A stretch of 64,000 nt of DNA from Affinundibacterium nitidum (lineage in GTDB: Bacteria > Pseudomonadota > Gammaproteobacteria > Burkholderiales > Burkholderiaceae_D): assembly GCF_014284155.1 (NCBI RefSeq), contig NZ_JACOFZ010000001.1, forward strand, positions 1,320,545 through 1,384,544, in the 5' to 3' direction. A model generated the notes under the pieces. The model worked only from the letters and a program-made list of their open reading frames with translations. It was not told where the DNA came from and did no database searches. The first letter of the stretch is position 1; the number at the start of each line of letters is the position of its first letter. Both the position numbers and the translations under genes were made by a program. This document shows positions 53,151 to 62,509 of the stretch, in pieces.

Positions 53151-54380
53151 TTATGCCCATTTTTTAAAAATGAGCGAAGTATTAATTCCACCAAAAGCAA
53201 AATTATTTGACATCACATAATTACAATCAATTTTTCTACCCTCTTTCATGATGTAATCAAGATCGGCACATTGTGGATCGACTTGATGCAAATTTATTGT
53301 GGGCGCAAACCAGCCCTCGCGCATCATTTGAATACTGATCCAAGCCTCCAAAGCACCGCAAGCCCCCAAGGTGTGACCCATATAACTTTTCAAGGAGCTA
53401 ATCGGCACGCCAGAGCCGAATACTTGCGCTGTCGCCTGCGATTCCGCAATATCGCCATGCTGGGTTCCGGTTCCATGTGCGTTCACATAAGCAATATCAG
53501 TCGCTTGTAAGTGGGCATCCTCCAAAGCAAGTTCCATGGCGATCTTCATGGTTTCGGAGTTTGGCTGAGTGACATGACACCCATCGCTGTTGGTACCAAA
53601 ACCGACCAATTCAGCAAAGATAGTGGCGCCACGTGCTTTTGCATGTTCGAGCTCCTCAAGGATCAAGCAACCAGCACCCTCGCCGATGACCAATCCATCA
53701 CGCTTTGCGTCAAATGGGCTTGGAGTGGTTTCAGGTGCATTGTTCTTCGTACTGGTAGCAAATAAGGTATCAAACACCGCTGCCTCAGTAGCGCAGAGTT
53801 CTTCTGCACCGCCAGCGAGCATCGCAATTTGTTTGCCAGTTCGAATCGCCTCATATGCGTACCCTATTCCTTGGCTACCAGAAGTACAAGCTGATGAGGT
53901 CGTAATCACCCGACCAGTAATCCCGAAAAATACGCCGACATTAACTGGCGCAGTATGCGACATCATTTTGATATAAGTCGTAGCGTTGATGCCTTTTGTC
54001 GTGCGATCTTCCATCATGCGACCAAAGTCACCAATCGCACTCGGTGTCCCAGCAGAAGAGCCGAAAGACACGCCCATCTTTCCGCTCTTTAACAACGGAT
54101 GATCAAGCAAACCTGCCTGCTCCAATGCCAATTCGCTCGCGCGCGTTGCCATCAGTGCGACTCGCCCCATGCTTCGTGTCGACTTTCGGTTATAACGTTC
54201 ATTCAGCTCAAATGGAGCTGCAGGGCCGCCTAACTGGGTATTTAGTCCTTCATAATCAGCCCAATTTTCCATGCGAACGATCGCATTATGATACTGTCCC
54301 AAACGTTCGCGGATACTGTTCCAATCATTACCGATCGGACTGATACCGGCCATACCAGTCACCACTACACGACGGTTCAT
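53151..54380 (-). CDS. Beta-ketoacyl-ACP synthase (FabF-like, ApeR-type)
   Basis: 409-residue chain-elongating ketosynthase. The catalytic triad is complete: Cys in TTSSACTSGSQGIG, His in VNAHGTGTQHGD, and His in KSYMGHTLGACGALE. The start RRVVVTGMAGISPIGNDW is usual for the family. It overlaps the ketoreductase gene by four bases. In aryl-polyene pathways one ketosynthase of this kind partners with another to extend the polyene by malonyl units. The position after ketoreductase matches the ApeR slot. Confidence 0.93.
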   Translation of the reverse strand: MNRRVVVTGMAGISPIGNDWNSIRERLGQYHNAIVRMENWADYEGLNTQLGGPAAPFELNERYNRKSTRSMGRVALMATRASELALEQAGLLDHPLLKSGKMGVSFGSSAGTPSAIGDFGRMMEDRTTKGINATTYIKMMSHTAPVNVGVFFGITGRVITTSSACTSGSQGIGYAYEAIRTGKQIAMLAGGAEELCATEAAVFDTLFATSTKNNAPETTPSPFDAKRDGLVIGEGAGCLILEELEHAKARGATIFAELVGFGTNSDGCHVTQPNSETMKIAMELALEDAHLQATDIAYVNAHGTGTQHGDIAESQATAQVFGSGVPISSLKSYMGHTLGACGALEAWISIQMMREGWFAPTINLHQVDPQCADLDYIMKEGRKIDCNYVMSNNFAFGGINTSLIFKKWA

Positions 54381-55108
54381 GCCATACCTCCATTTACCGC
54401 AATCACTTGTCGTGTCACGTAGGCGGCATCTTCCTGCATCAAAAAGCTCACTACAGCAGCGACTTCCTCTGGCTTGCCAACGCGTTTTGCCGGGATCATT
54501 TTCATCGCCTCATCCACCGGTACATCGCTAATCATATCTGTCTCAATCAAACCAGGCGCAACACAATTAACCGTAATAGCGCGCTTTGCCAATTCGACCG
54601 CCAAGGCTTTTGTCGCACCAATAATGCCCGCTTTCGCGGCGCTATAATTGACTTGCCCTCTGTTGCCGACCATTCCTGAGACGGATGCCATGGTCACGAT
54701 ACGACCAGGTTTGCGGCGTTGAACCATAGGCATGACGAGCGGATTCAACACGTTATAGAAACCATCGAGATTCGTTTGCAGCACTAAATCCCAATCTTCT
54801 CCCGACATTGCGGGAAAGGCATTGTCGCGAGCAATGCCCGCGTTACACACTACACCGTAGTAACAGCCATGAGCTTCGACATCTTTGCTCAAGATATCAG
54901 CGACAACTTCACGTTGCCCAATATCGAATTGCAAGACACGTACTTTTCGCCCTAGTTGGGTGATTTCTTGCGCCACTGCATCAGCCTGCTGACGTTCGCT
55001 GCGACAGTGCAATACCAGGTCGTATCCATCGCGCGCTAAGCGTAAGGCGATCGCCTTACCGATTCCGCGCGAGGAACCTGTAACGAATATGGTTTGTTCT
55101 TTGCTCAT
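54377..55108 (-). CDS. 3-oxoacyl-ACP reductase (FabG-like, ApeQ-type)
   Basis: 243-residue short-chain dehydrogenase. NADPH motif: FVTGSSRGIGKAIALRL. Catalytic Ser-Tyr-x-x-x-Lys lies in TMASVSGMVGNRGQVNYSAAK. C-terminal SFLMQEDAAYVTRQVIAVNGG is canonical FabG. It reduces the beta-keto group after each condensation in polyene synthesis. Ninety-five bases separate it from the dehydratase; four bases overlap with the downstream ketosynthase. Confidence 0.95.
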   Translation of the reverse strand: MSKEQTIFVTGSSRGIGKAIALRLARDGYDLVLHCRSERQQADAVAQEITQLGRKVRVLQFDIGQREVVADILSKDVEAHGCYYGVVCNAGIARDNAFPAMSGEDWDLVLQTNLDGFYNVLNPLVMPMVQRRKPGRIVTMASVSGMVGNRGQVNYSAAKAGIIGATKALAVELAKRAITVNCVAPGLIETDMISDVPVDEAMKMIPAKRVGKPEEVAAVVSFLMQEDAAYVTRQVIAVNGGMA

Positions 55109-55202
55109 AAAAAATGCTTGCTTATCTTGGGATGTTTTCTAACTTTTTTTCTGTTGTTCATTCGCTCTAACTGCGCGATTCTTCATTTATACTTTTCTCG
55201 CT

Positions 55203-55688
55203 CTACATGGACTTTCCTTGCAGAAAATCTTTAGCATCATGCGGTTGAAATACTGTAATCGTTGCACTTGCGAGATTCTCATTCGGCGCTTCACAGTCAA
55301 CAATATTGCATTCAAATGCACCTAAACCATTGTCACTTTGCAAGCTACAATGAACTTGTATATGCAAATTACTGCCTAGTGTAAACCGTGGCGTCTTAGT
55401 TTCAAAGCGTCGCGTTCCCAGTAAAAATCCAACTTTGATTGGTTCACCTTTTGTGTGCGCCAAATAACCCGCATGCGCAGCAATTGCTTGCGCCATGTAT
55501 TCAATTCCGACCCAAGCGCCAACACCTTCACCATCAAAGAATAAACTTTCAGCGTGAATTCTCACTTTGGCACACAAGGAGTCTGCATCAGCAGCGATAA
55601 CTTCATCCAACAGCACCATAGGGTCTTGATGCGGAACAAGGGTACGAATCGCTGGATAAGCCACAGTCTCACTAGTTAGCTGATTCAT
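55203..55688 (-). CDS. Beta-hydroxyacyl-ACP dehydratase (hotdog fold, ApeP-type)
   Basis: 161 residues. Hotdog fold with a possible catalytic His in IRTLVPHQDPMVLLDEVIA and Glu in GAWVGIEYMAQAIAAHAGYLA, the positions used by FabZ. KVGFLLGTRRFETKTPRF is typical of the ApeP family, which in E. coli works as a complex with a second dehydratase. Its start overlaps the ketosynthase stop by four bases. Confidence 0.92.
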   Translation of the reverse strand: MNQLTSETVAYPAIRTLVPHQDPMVLLDEVIAADADSLCAKVRIHAESLFFDGEGVGAWVGIEYMAQAIAAHAGYLAHTKGEPIKVGFLLGTRRFETKTPRFTLGSNLHIQVHCSLQSDNGLGAFECNIVDCEAPNENLASATITVFQPHDAKDFLQGKSM

Positions 55689-56881
55689 GGCATATCCTTC
55701 CCAATTCGACCCAAAATTAGACTGGCATTGGAGCCACCGAACGCAAAAGAATTACTCAATACGTACTGCAATGGGCGACCAATCCCAACTCCTTTACCGC
55801 TTAGGTTCAAGCGAGGTAAATCTGGATCGAGCTCACCATCCCAAAGATGCGGCGGCACCAAACCAAGAGTATTATCTTCCTGCATGCTGATCCAGCACAA
55901 AGCCGCCTCGATCGCTGCTGCCGCGCCCAAAGTGTGCCCGGTAAATGCTTTGGTCGAACTGACCAAAACATCAGCACCAAATATTTCATGAATGACACGT
56001 GATTCCATCGCATCATTTTGTATCGTCGCCGTCCCATGCATATTGATATAGTCTATGTCGGATGCATTTAACTTGGCACGACGCAACGCTTGCTCAATCG
56101 CCAGTTTTGCACCAACGCCAGTAGGATCAGGCGCTGACATATGATGACCGTCAGAAGACTCGCCCCAACCATATAGACCTACCGTCGCAGGCGTCTTTGA
56201 CATCAGGAACAAAGCTGCTCCCTCACCAATATTGATGCCGTCTCGGTGCGCACTCATCGGCTGACAAATCTTTTTGCTAACTGAATCCAAGGCGGAAAAA
56301 CCAGCCACAGTGAAATTACACAGACTATCAGCACCGCCAGTGATCACAACGTCACATAGCCCCATCTGAATGAGCCTCGCCGCACTGGCCATCGCCTTGG
56401 CACTCGATGAACAAGCACTTGAATGGACATATGCCGGCCCGCCCGTCTGCAATTCATAGGCTAAAAACTCGGCCACAGAGCCCATCTCTTGCTGAGCGTA
56501 ATGAAAATCAGCAGGAAGCTCGGTATGTTCGATGTGATGTTGCAAAGCTCGTTCTGTACCGCTAATTCCAGAAGTGCTCGTACCCAAAACAATTCCCACA
56601 CGATCAGCGCCAAACTCCTGAATCGCCGCATTCACCGCATCGCGAATTTGATTTAGTGCGGCGAGCGCTAACTGGTTATTTCGACTTTGGAAGCGATCAG
56701 GCAAGTGACTGACATCCGGCAGCACCGCATCAACCACGCCCAAAGGGAGTGTCTGGTTACTGGACCACTTATCTGTCATCTGAATGCCGCTACTTGCAGA
56801 GACCAATAACTTACGCTTGACCTCATCTAGCTGATCACCCAAGGCACAAATAATCCCGCAATTGTTTAAGAAAAATGTCAT
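55685..56881 (-). CDS. Beta-ketoacyl-ACP synthase (ApeO-type)
   Basis: 398-residue ketosynthase with complete triad: Cys in VHSSACSSSAKAMAS, His in NMHGTATIQNDAMES, His in KAFTGHTLGAAAAIEA. The N-terminus NNCGIICALGDQLDEVK matches ApeO-type enzymes more than FabF. ApeO-type enzymes act as a dimer with a chain-length-like partner, which is not in the window. Followed immediately by the dehydratase. Confidence 0.92.
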   Translation of the reverse strand: MTFFLNNCGIICALGDQLDEVKRKLLVSASSGIQMTDKWSSNQTLPLGVVDAVLPDVSHLPDRFQSRNNQLALAALNQIRDAVNAAIQEFGADRVGIVLGTSTSGISGTERALQHHIEHTELPADFHYAQQEMGSVAEFLAYELQTGGPAYVHSSACSSSAKAMASAARLIQMGLCDVVITGGADSLCNFTVAGFSALDSVSKKICQPMSAHRDGINIGEGAALFLMSKTPATVGLYGWGESSDGHHMSAPDPTGVGAKLAIEQALRRAKLNASDIDYINMHGTATIQNDAMESRVIHEIFGADVLVSSTKAFTGHTLGAAAAIEAALCWISMQEDNTLGLVPPHLWDGELDPDLPRLNLSGKGVGIGRPLQYVLSNSFAFGGSNASLILGRIGKDMP

Positions 56882-56888
56882 AGCAATG

Positions 56889-57473
56889 TTAGTCTTTTGC
56901 AGTCTGAATCGTCAGGCGATATTTGTAATGGAAGTTTTCTAAAACGACAGTCCCCGACCAACGTGACTCTTCTCCGTAAGTGATTTTCATGATTAAGGTA
57001 TCACCTTGATACAAAAAACGTTCGCGGCCACTCTCAGAGATTCGCCAAGGTGCCGGCAAATGTTGCGCGATAACTTCCGCTGGCCACAAACTGAGTTGAA
57101 TGTCTTCAAGCACATCCTCTGCCTTTACTTGTTGCGGCAACATAAAATGACGCCAGGTTTTAATTTCCTTGCCATCAAAATTTACCGTTAACACACGTTG
57201 CCCAAATGCAAGGCCAACAAGTTCCAAGCGATCTGCGTCAATCTCAAGCGCCGCATCCAGATCATCGGTCTTATTTTCCCGTTCAACCTTGAGATGTTGC
57301 TGAATGCTGATATTTTCTCCCAGACTAGCGGGAGTCAATTTAAGATTAAGACGCTTGGCCACTGGTGGGGGTGCTTGATGACAGGCCACAACCACGAAGC
57401 AACACACCACGCAACTAAGGACACCTGCGTAATTTCTAAAGAATAACTTTATCGCGTTCAAACTCAATCGCAT
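56889..57473 (-). CDS. DUF3261 lipoprotein of the aryl-polyene operon
   Basis: 194 residues with a lipoprotein signal: a hydrophobic stretch LSCVVCCFVVVAC with lipobox VVAC at about residue 31. The DUF3261 pattern is present in the C-terminal half (LSLWPAEVIAQHLPAPWRIS, SGRERFLYQGDTLIMKITYG). In aryl-polyene clusters it is encoded next to the MMPL exporter and the LolA-like protein and is thought to help move the lipid-linked polyene to the outer membrane. Confidence 0.9.
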   Translation of the reverse strand: MRLSLNAIKLFFRNYAGVLSCVVCCFVVVACHQAPPPVAKRLNLKLTPASLGENISIQQHLKVERENKTDDLDAALEIDADRLELVGLAFGQRVLTVNFDGKEIKTWRHFMLPQQVKAEDVLEDIQLSLWPAEVIAQHLPAPWRISESGRERFLYQGDTLIMKITYGEESRWSGTVVLENFHYKYRLTIQTAKD

Positions 57474-57480
57474 CGAGATC

Positions 57481-59907
57481 TCATTTCATGAAAGTTGTAG
57501 CAACAGATCGCTGACGAATAAAGAACGGCACGATCAACCAAACCAAACCCGTACCAATTAACATGGTCAAGCCAAATGCTCGCAATGCAGGCGTATTACT
57601 TAATGCGAGTAAGCCAAATGACAGTAGGGTACTGGCTGCTGACAGCCCTGTAGCTAACCAAGCCAAGTTCATTGCACTCACACGTTTATCTTTCGTTTCA
57701 TCGCTCGCGGCTTGACGATTCTGTTCCTGCATAAAGATTCCATAGTCGACACCGATGCCAAGCAATAACATCAGGGCTAACACATGGAACAATTGCAATG
57801 CTTGGCCGGTCAGTCCCAATAAAGCAAGAGTAAAAAGACTCGCCATCGCTGATGGTGCAAGGGTTCGCCACGTGTCTTTTCGATAGCGGTGAAACATCAG
57901 TGCGAATACTAAAAAATATGCCCCAATCAAAACCCATCCCATGTTTTGACGATAGCGACCTAGCACCGAGGAAATTTCGCTAATTTTATCAACCCACTGC
58001 ACACCGTCTAAGCCATTCGCTGCCTGGCTCAATTGAGGAATTTTGGCGTACTGCAATCCCTTCACCGCGACAATACTCGCGTATTCTTCGTTCACTTTCC
58101 CTAACCACAGATGACGAGTTGCCTGGCTGGCACTCGTGAGAAAAAAGTTCTCCACGGTGAGCGTTTGATTTGAGGTGCCGAGGTTCTGCCTAATCGCTGC
58201 CTGCCACTCATTATCTTCACCTATTTTTGCCGCTACCATCCGTAAGGGGCCATTCTGTGCCAACAATTTACCTTCAATCAGCGCTCGATTTTCGCTCTGA
58301 GTCTTTTGCGAGGGAACCCAATTTGAAATTGCTTGATAACCGGTAATTACACGCTGCGAAACAAAAGCATCTAAGGCACGCTTCAAGTTTTCTTCGCGCT
58401 GTAACACGACCTCCGTCGACTGACCGCGTACCAAGAAATATTGGACCGGGCTCGGTGCATCTAATAGTTTTCCGAATTTCATCTGATCCGTTACTAGATG
58501 CTTCGGTGGCGTTTGTAGCAAACGAATATCATCATTCACCGTTATACGGGAAAGCCCTAGCCCACTTGCGCCAACTAAAAATAGAGCCAAGGTCCACACT
58601 AAAGCCTTGTTTTTTGGCACCGAAAAAAATTGAAGAAGATGATCGTAATAAACCACTAACTTGCCGCTTTTCAGGTTCTTCTCTTGAACCAATTGTGGGA
58701 ACCAACAAACCACGGTGAACCACGCAAACAACAAGCCGACCGCCGAAAAAACTGCCATATGGCGTAGACCCGGGAATGGCGTCAGCGCCAAGCCAAGATA
58801 GCCAATGATGGCGCAGAGCAAAGTCAACAATAGTCCAGGAATCAATTGTTTCAGAAGAGTCCGTGAATCCACATCGGTCGCGCCCAAGCGATGACATAAA
58901 AAGTAGATACCATAATCTTGCGCAATACCAATCAAGCTTGCACCGAAAACCAGTGTCATCAGATGAATGCCATCAAATAAGAGAACGCACACCGACAAGG
59001 CGCCGAGAAAACCGATACCAATTGATAAAAGGATGAGCCCAATCGGTTTCAATGAATGGAAACTTAACCACATCAACACAATAATCCCAATCAGGGATCC
59101 TACGCCGATTGTCGATACTTCTTGATGAGCCTGTTGCCCAGCAGCCGCTGCATGTAAGACAACACCAGTACTGATGACTTCGATCTCAGCATTCACTCCG
59201 GCACGCGCAGCCTTAGTCGCCTCATTAAGTAGGGGAATCACTTTTTCTTGAGCAGTTAACGAGAATGCCGGCGGCACCAGCGTAATCGGCAACAAAATGT
59301 ACTGGCGTTTTTCATCTGCCACAAACAAATGACCATCACGAGGTCGCACTGGTGTCTCCTGAGCGCGTTCCTGCACCCAAGTCTCAAAAGTACCAAAAGG
59401 ATCATCTTGAAACGAACCTAATTTGGGCCCAGAAAATGCGCTATACAGTTTGCTCAGGGCGACGTTAGCCCATTCGTCACTACTCTGTGCTTTAAGCAGT
59501 TCCTGCTGCCTAACAGAAAGCAAACCCAATCTGTTTTTCTGAAACGGTGCTAACCAGTCGCTTTGCGTTTTTTCTGTGAGACTCGTGATGTCGAACAAAT
59601 CCGTGTGCGAGGAGAGTACTTGGGTATATTGCTTGGCTGCTTTTTTGGTGTTTTCCCAATCTTCTGCCCCAATCAAAACGATCACACGCTGCTGTGCCGC
59701 GTCAACCATATGCGTAAAAGACTGCTGCAGTGCAGGGTCACGCTCTTGCGTCGGCAGCAGTGCTAAGATGTCGGTATCAGGCGAAATACGTTTACCTAGC
59801 CACAGATACGCATTATGAGCGACCAGCAAAGACGCGACCATCGCCCATACTAGAAACCAAGCCCAACCCTGCTTTTTCAACGTTGATGATGATGCGAGTG
59901 ACTTCAA
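57481..59907 (-). CDS. MMPL/RND-type lipid exporter
   Basis: 808-residue inner-membrane exporter with about twelve membrane helices in two halves, each with a large periplasmic loop. The first half has VGSLIGIIVLMWLSFHSLKP and LVFGASLIGIAQDYGIYFLCH; the second has LMLLLGIGVDYGIFMQEQNR and FGLTMLIGTGLVWLIVPFFI. The GxxxDYG-like pair is the proton-relay element of the family. MMPL proteins move long lipids; here probably the aryl polyene or its glycolipid form. Eight bases lie between its stop and the DUF3261 start. Confidence 0.95.
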   Translation of the reverse strand: MKSLASSSTLKKQGWAWFLVWAMVASLLVAHNAYLWLGKRISPDTDILALLPTQERDPALQQSFTHMVDAAQQRVIVLIGAEDWENTKKAAKQYTQVLSSHTDLFDITSLTEKTQSDWLAPFQKNRLGLLSVRQQELLKAQSSDEWANVALSKLYSAFSGPKLGSFQDDPFGTFETWVQERAQETPVRPRDGHLFVADEKRQYILLPITLVPPAFSLTAQEKVIPLLNEATKAARAGVNAEIEVISTGVVLHAAAAGQQAHQEVSTIGVGSLIGIIVLMWLSFHSLKPIGLILLSIGIGFLGALSVCVLLFDGIHLMTLVFGASLIGIAQDYGIYFLCHRLGATDVDSRTLLKQLIPGLLLTLLCAIIGYLGLALTPFPGLRHMAVFSAVGLLFAWFTVVCWFPQLVQEKNLKSGKLVVYYDHLLQFFSVPKNKALVWTLALFLVGASGLGLSRITVNDDIRLLQTPPKHLVTDQMKFGKLLDAPSPVQYFLVRGQSTEVVLQREENLKRALDAFVSQRVITGYQAISNWVPSQKTQSENRALIEGKLLAQNGPLRMVAAKIGEDNEWQAAIRQNLGTSNQTLTVENFFLTSASQATRHLWLGKVNEEYASIVAVKGLQYAKIPQLSQAANGLDGVQWVDKISEISSVLGRYRQNMGWVLIGAYFLVFALMFHRYRKDTWRTLAPSAMASLFTLALLGLTGQALQLFHVLALMLLLGIGVDYGIFMQEQNRQAASDETKDKRVSAMNLAWLATGLSAASTLLSFGLLALSNTPALRAFGLTMLIGTGLVWLIVPFFIRQRSVATTFMK

Positions 59908-60533
59908 AATAAACCTGCTTCTTCCGCGGTGATGGCGCTTTCACCTGTCTTAATTTCAGAAAAAATGATTACAGTACGATCGCCACTAGCTTCGTTCATT
60001 TGTATATTTTTTACATATGCAGCCCCATCTAGTGCAATCACACCGATGGCTTTCGCTAAAGCAGCTTCGCGCGCTTTCAACTGTACTTTCCAGCTATTGG
60101 CGTCTGCATTACCCTCCACTTCAAACATCGTTTCCAGCTGACTTAAATCACCAGATAACAATGAGAACAAAACACTGTTGATCATACGCACTACAGGTTC
60201 TTGTTTTGCCTCTAAGCGCATCGCCACTCGCTCACCTTGAAAATGAACAATTTCATCACGGGTAAGCCTCAAAGTATTAGGAAACGGCTGCAGAGTTCGC
60301 CATAAGACACCCTTACCGGCAATCACACAGAATCGTCCATTCGATAGCAATGGTTTCTTCATTCCAATCAAGTGTTTAGTTTGATCAAAACGTCCACACA
60401 AGACTTTTGGCTTCGCCAACATATTTTGAATCGCGGGAACAGGATTTCCGGCCTTTGCCTGCGGGCTCACCAGACCGAGCGCTAGATTTAGACTCAAGAA
60501 TAAGACAACAGGAAAGAGTTTAATTTTCAACAT
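59904..60533 (-). CDS. LolA-like outer-membrane lipoprotein carrier of the operon
   Basis: 209 residues with signal peptide (KIKLFPVVLFLSLNLALGL, ending AKAG). The unclosed-barrel LolA-type pattern is visible (VLCGRFDQTKHLIGMKKPLL, GVLWRTLQPFPNTLRL, RLEAKQEPVVRMINSVLFSL). Such proteins accompany MMPL exporters in aryl-polyene clusters and probably carry the lipid across the periplasm. Overlaps the exporter start by four bases and the thioesterase by fourteen. Confidence 0.92.
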   Translation of the reverse strand: MLKIKLFPVVLFLSLNLALGLVSPQAKAGNPVPAIQNMLAKPKVLCGRFDQTKHLIGMKKPLLSNGRFCVIAGKGVLWRTLQPFPNTLRLTRDEIVHFQGERVAMRLEAKQEPVVRMINSVLFSLLSGDLSQLETMFEVEGNADANSWKVQLKAREAALAKAIGVIALDGAAYVKNIQMNEASGDRTVIIFSEIKTGESAITAEEAGLF

Positions 60534-60960
60534 AGGGAACTCCTAATTTTTCAAACAAAATCGGAGGCGACACAAAACACATCTCACCTTGGCGAATATC
60601 CACTGCAACTTGAGTTGTACTCGCCCTCGTCAATCGTTGACCTGATTTGGCATCACTAATTTGATAATGAATCACCAAGCGATTTTCCCATTCAACAATT
60701 TCGGCACGAAGCTTCAGTATCTGCCCAAAATGCGCCGATGCAATATAGCGTAATTGCAAGTCGATGACAGGCCATGCATAGCCGGATTCTTTCATCTGCA
60801 CGTAGTTGTAATCGATCTTATCAAGCAAAGCACAACGCGCAATCTCCAAATACTTCACATAGTTACCATGCCACACGATTTCCATAGGATCGAGATCAAA
60901 GAACTGAACCTGAAGCTCAGTCTCAGCAAACCAAGGACTTGATGTGTTCTTTCTACGCAT
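60520..60960 (-). CDS. 4-hydroxybenzoyl-CoA-type thioesterase
   Basis: 146-residue hotdog thioesterase. The motif VQFFDLDPMEIVWHGNYVKYL carries the catalytic Asp of the 4HBT class. Later segments are YIASAHFGQILKLRAEIVEW and VAVDIRQGEMCFVSP. Probably a releasing or editing thioesterase for the polyene chain. It overlaps the ammonia-lyase by eight bases and the LolA-like gene by fourteen. Confidence 0.92.
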   Translation of the reverse strand: MRRKNTSSPWFAETELQVQFFDLDPMEIVWHGNYVKYLEIARCALLDKIDYNYVQMKESGYAWPVIDLQLRYIASAHFGQILKLRAEIVEWENRLVIHYQISDAKSGQRLTRASTTQVAVDIRQGEMCFVSPPILFEKLGVPYVEN

Positions 60961-62509
60961 ACAGTTTCCATTTCTGTTCGCGCAGGCTCACCAAAAGCTG
61001 ACGCAGTTCTGGATCAAGTCGACGATCTTCTTGAATCGGAGCGATTTGCTGCTCCAAAGCTTGCATCGTGCTAACGATATTTGGCGACAGGGTCACTTCC
61101 GGATTCGTTTGTTGACGCAACCAAACCCCTTGTCTCACGGTGATTAACAACGCTACAGCCACTTGCTCCGTCAGCTCTAAGACACGCAAGCAATCACGCG
61201 CAGCGATGGTTCCCATGCTGACTTTATCTTGATTATGGCACTCCGTCGAACGCGAAAACACGGATGCTGGCATGGTCAACTTTAGTGCTTCTGCAGTCCA
61301 AGCAGACGCACTAATTTGCAAAGCTTTTAAGCCATGATTAATAGCGGCACGCTCGCCAACCATACCTGAAAGATTAGCCGGTAAGCCATGGTTGTATCGA
61401 CTATCGACCATTAATGCCATCTGGCGATCCATAAGATCTGCCAAGTTAGCTACTGCATTTTTCATACCATCCATGGCAAAGGCAATGTGCCCTCCATAGA
61501 AATGTCCACCATGAAGAACGCGCTCATTTTCCGCATCAATGATTGGATTATCGTTCGCGCTGTTCAGCTCATTTTCAATCGATTGACGGAAGAATGGAAG
61601 TGCATCCGCCAACACGCCGATGACGTGAGGCGCACATCGAATCGAATAGCGATCTTGCAAGCGTTTTCCATTGCGTTCCGCAGCCCCAGCGGGTAGGTCT
61701 TGACGCAACCAGGCAGCCACATTCTGCATACCTTCATGTGGCTTTACAGAAAACAAAGTCTCGTCAAAATGATGAGCGTTTCCATCTAAAGTAATCGAAG
61801 CCATAGCAGTGATGCGCGTGGTCAACTGGGTCAAATAAGCAGCTCTATCGTAGGCCAGACAGGCAAGCGCAGTCATGACGGCCGTGCCATTCATAATCGC
61901 CAAGCCTTCTTTCGGACGCAGACGCAAAGGTTTCATGCCTGCCTCTTGCAATGCTTGGGCTGCGGCGACTTGTTCGCCGTTGCGCATTACTTCTCGCTCG
62001 CCACACAAAACTGCTGCCAAGTAGGAAAGTGGTGTTAAATCACCGCTAGCGCCAACCGATCCCTCTGAAGGAATTAACGGCAATAAATCTGCTTGAAGCA
62101 AGCCGGTGATTTGCTCTAACAGCTCGATGCTCACACCGGAAAAACCTTTAGACAAAGAAGCTAAACGCGCAGCAAGGACAGCCCGAGTTTGTTCAGGGTT
62201 CAAGTATTGTCCTAGGCCACAACCATGATAGGTGTACAAATGATGCGGTAACTCGGCAACCAAGTTTGCAGGGATATTAACCGTGCAAGAATCGCCATAC
62301 CCTGTCGTCACACCGTAAATGGTGCCATCTTCTCGCAAAAGTCGATCCAAGAACTCCGCACCCCGTGTAATCGCTGCGCGAAAAGTAGGGTCATCAGACA
62401 ATTGAGCACGCGCCTCGCCATGAGCGATCGACACAATATCTTCAATACTTAATCGCGAGCGATCAAATTGCACTTGTTTTTGGGAGGGAGTAAGGTCAGC
62501 GGGATGCAT
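60953..62509 (-). CDS. Aromatic amino acid ammonia-lyase (HAL/TAL family)
   Basis: 518-residue MIO-dependent lyase. The self-forming cofactor triad Ala-Ser-Gly is in GSVGASGDLTPLSYLAAV. The catalytic Tyr is in YGVTTGYGDSCTVN, and the downstream active-site segments SANDNPIIDAENE and FSRSTECHNQDKVSMGT are present. The pocket segment corresponding to the His-Leu selectivity pair of tyrosine lyases reads LYTYHGCGLG, i.e. Tyr-His in my alignment, so tyrosine, phenylalanine or histidine specificity is not certain. Its product, a cinnamate or coumarate, would be the starter unit for the aryl polyene. Overlaps the acyltransferase by fourteen bases. Confidence 0.93.
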   Translation of the reverse strand: MHPADLTPSQKQVQFDRSRLSIEDIVSIAHGEARAQLSDDPTFRAAITRGAEFLDRLLREDGTIYGVTTGYGDSCTVNIPANLVAELPHHLYTYHGCGLGQYLNPEQTRAVLAARLASLSKGFSGVSIELLEQITGLLQADLLPLIPSEGSVGASGDLTPLSYLAAVLCGEREVMRNGEQVAAAQALQEAGMKPLRLRPKEGLAIMNGTAVMTALACLAYDRAAYLTQLTTRITAMASITLDGNAHHFDETLFSVKPHEGMQNVAAWLRQDLPAGAAERNGKRLQDRYSIRCAPHVIGVLADALPFFRQSIENELNSANDNPIIDAENERVLHGGHFYGGHIAFAMDGMKNAVANLADLMDRQMALMVDSRYNHGLPANLSGMVGERAAINHGLKALQISASAWTAEALKLTMPASVFSRSTECHNQDKVSMGTIAARDCLRVLELTEQVAVALLITVRQGVWLRQQTNPEVTLSPNIVSTMQALEQQIAPIQEDRRLDPELRQLLVSLREQKWKLYA

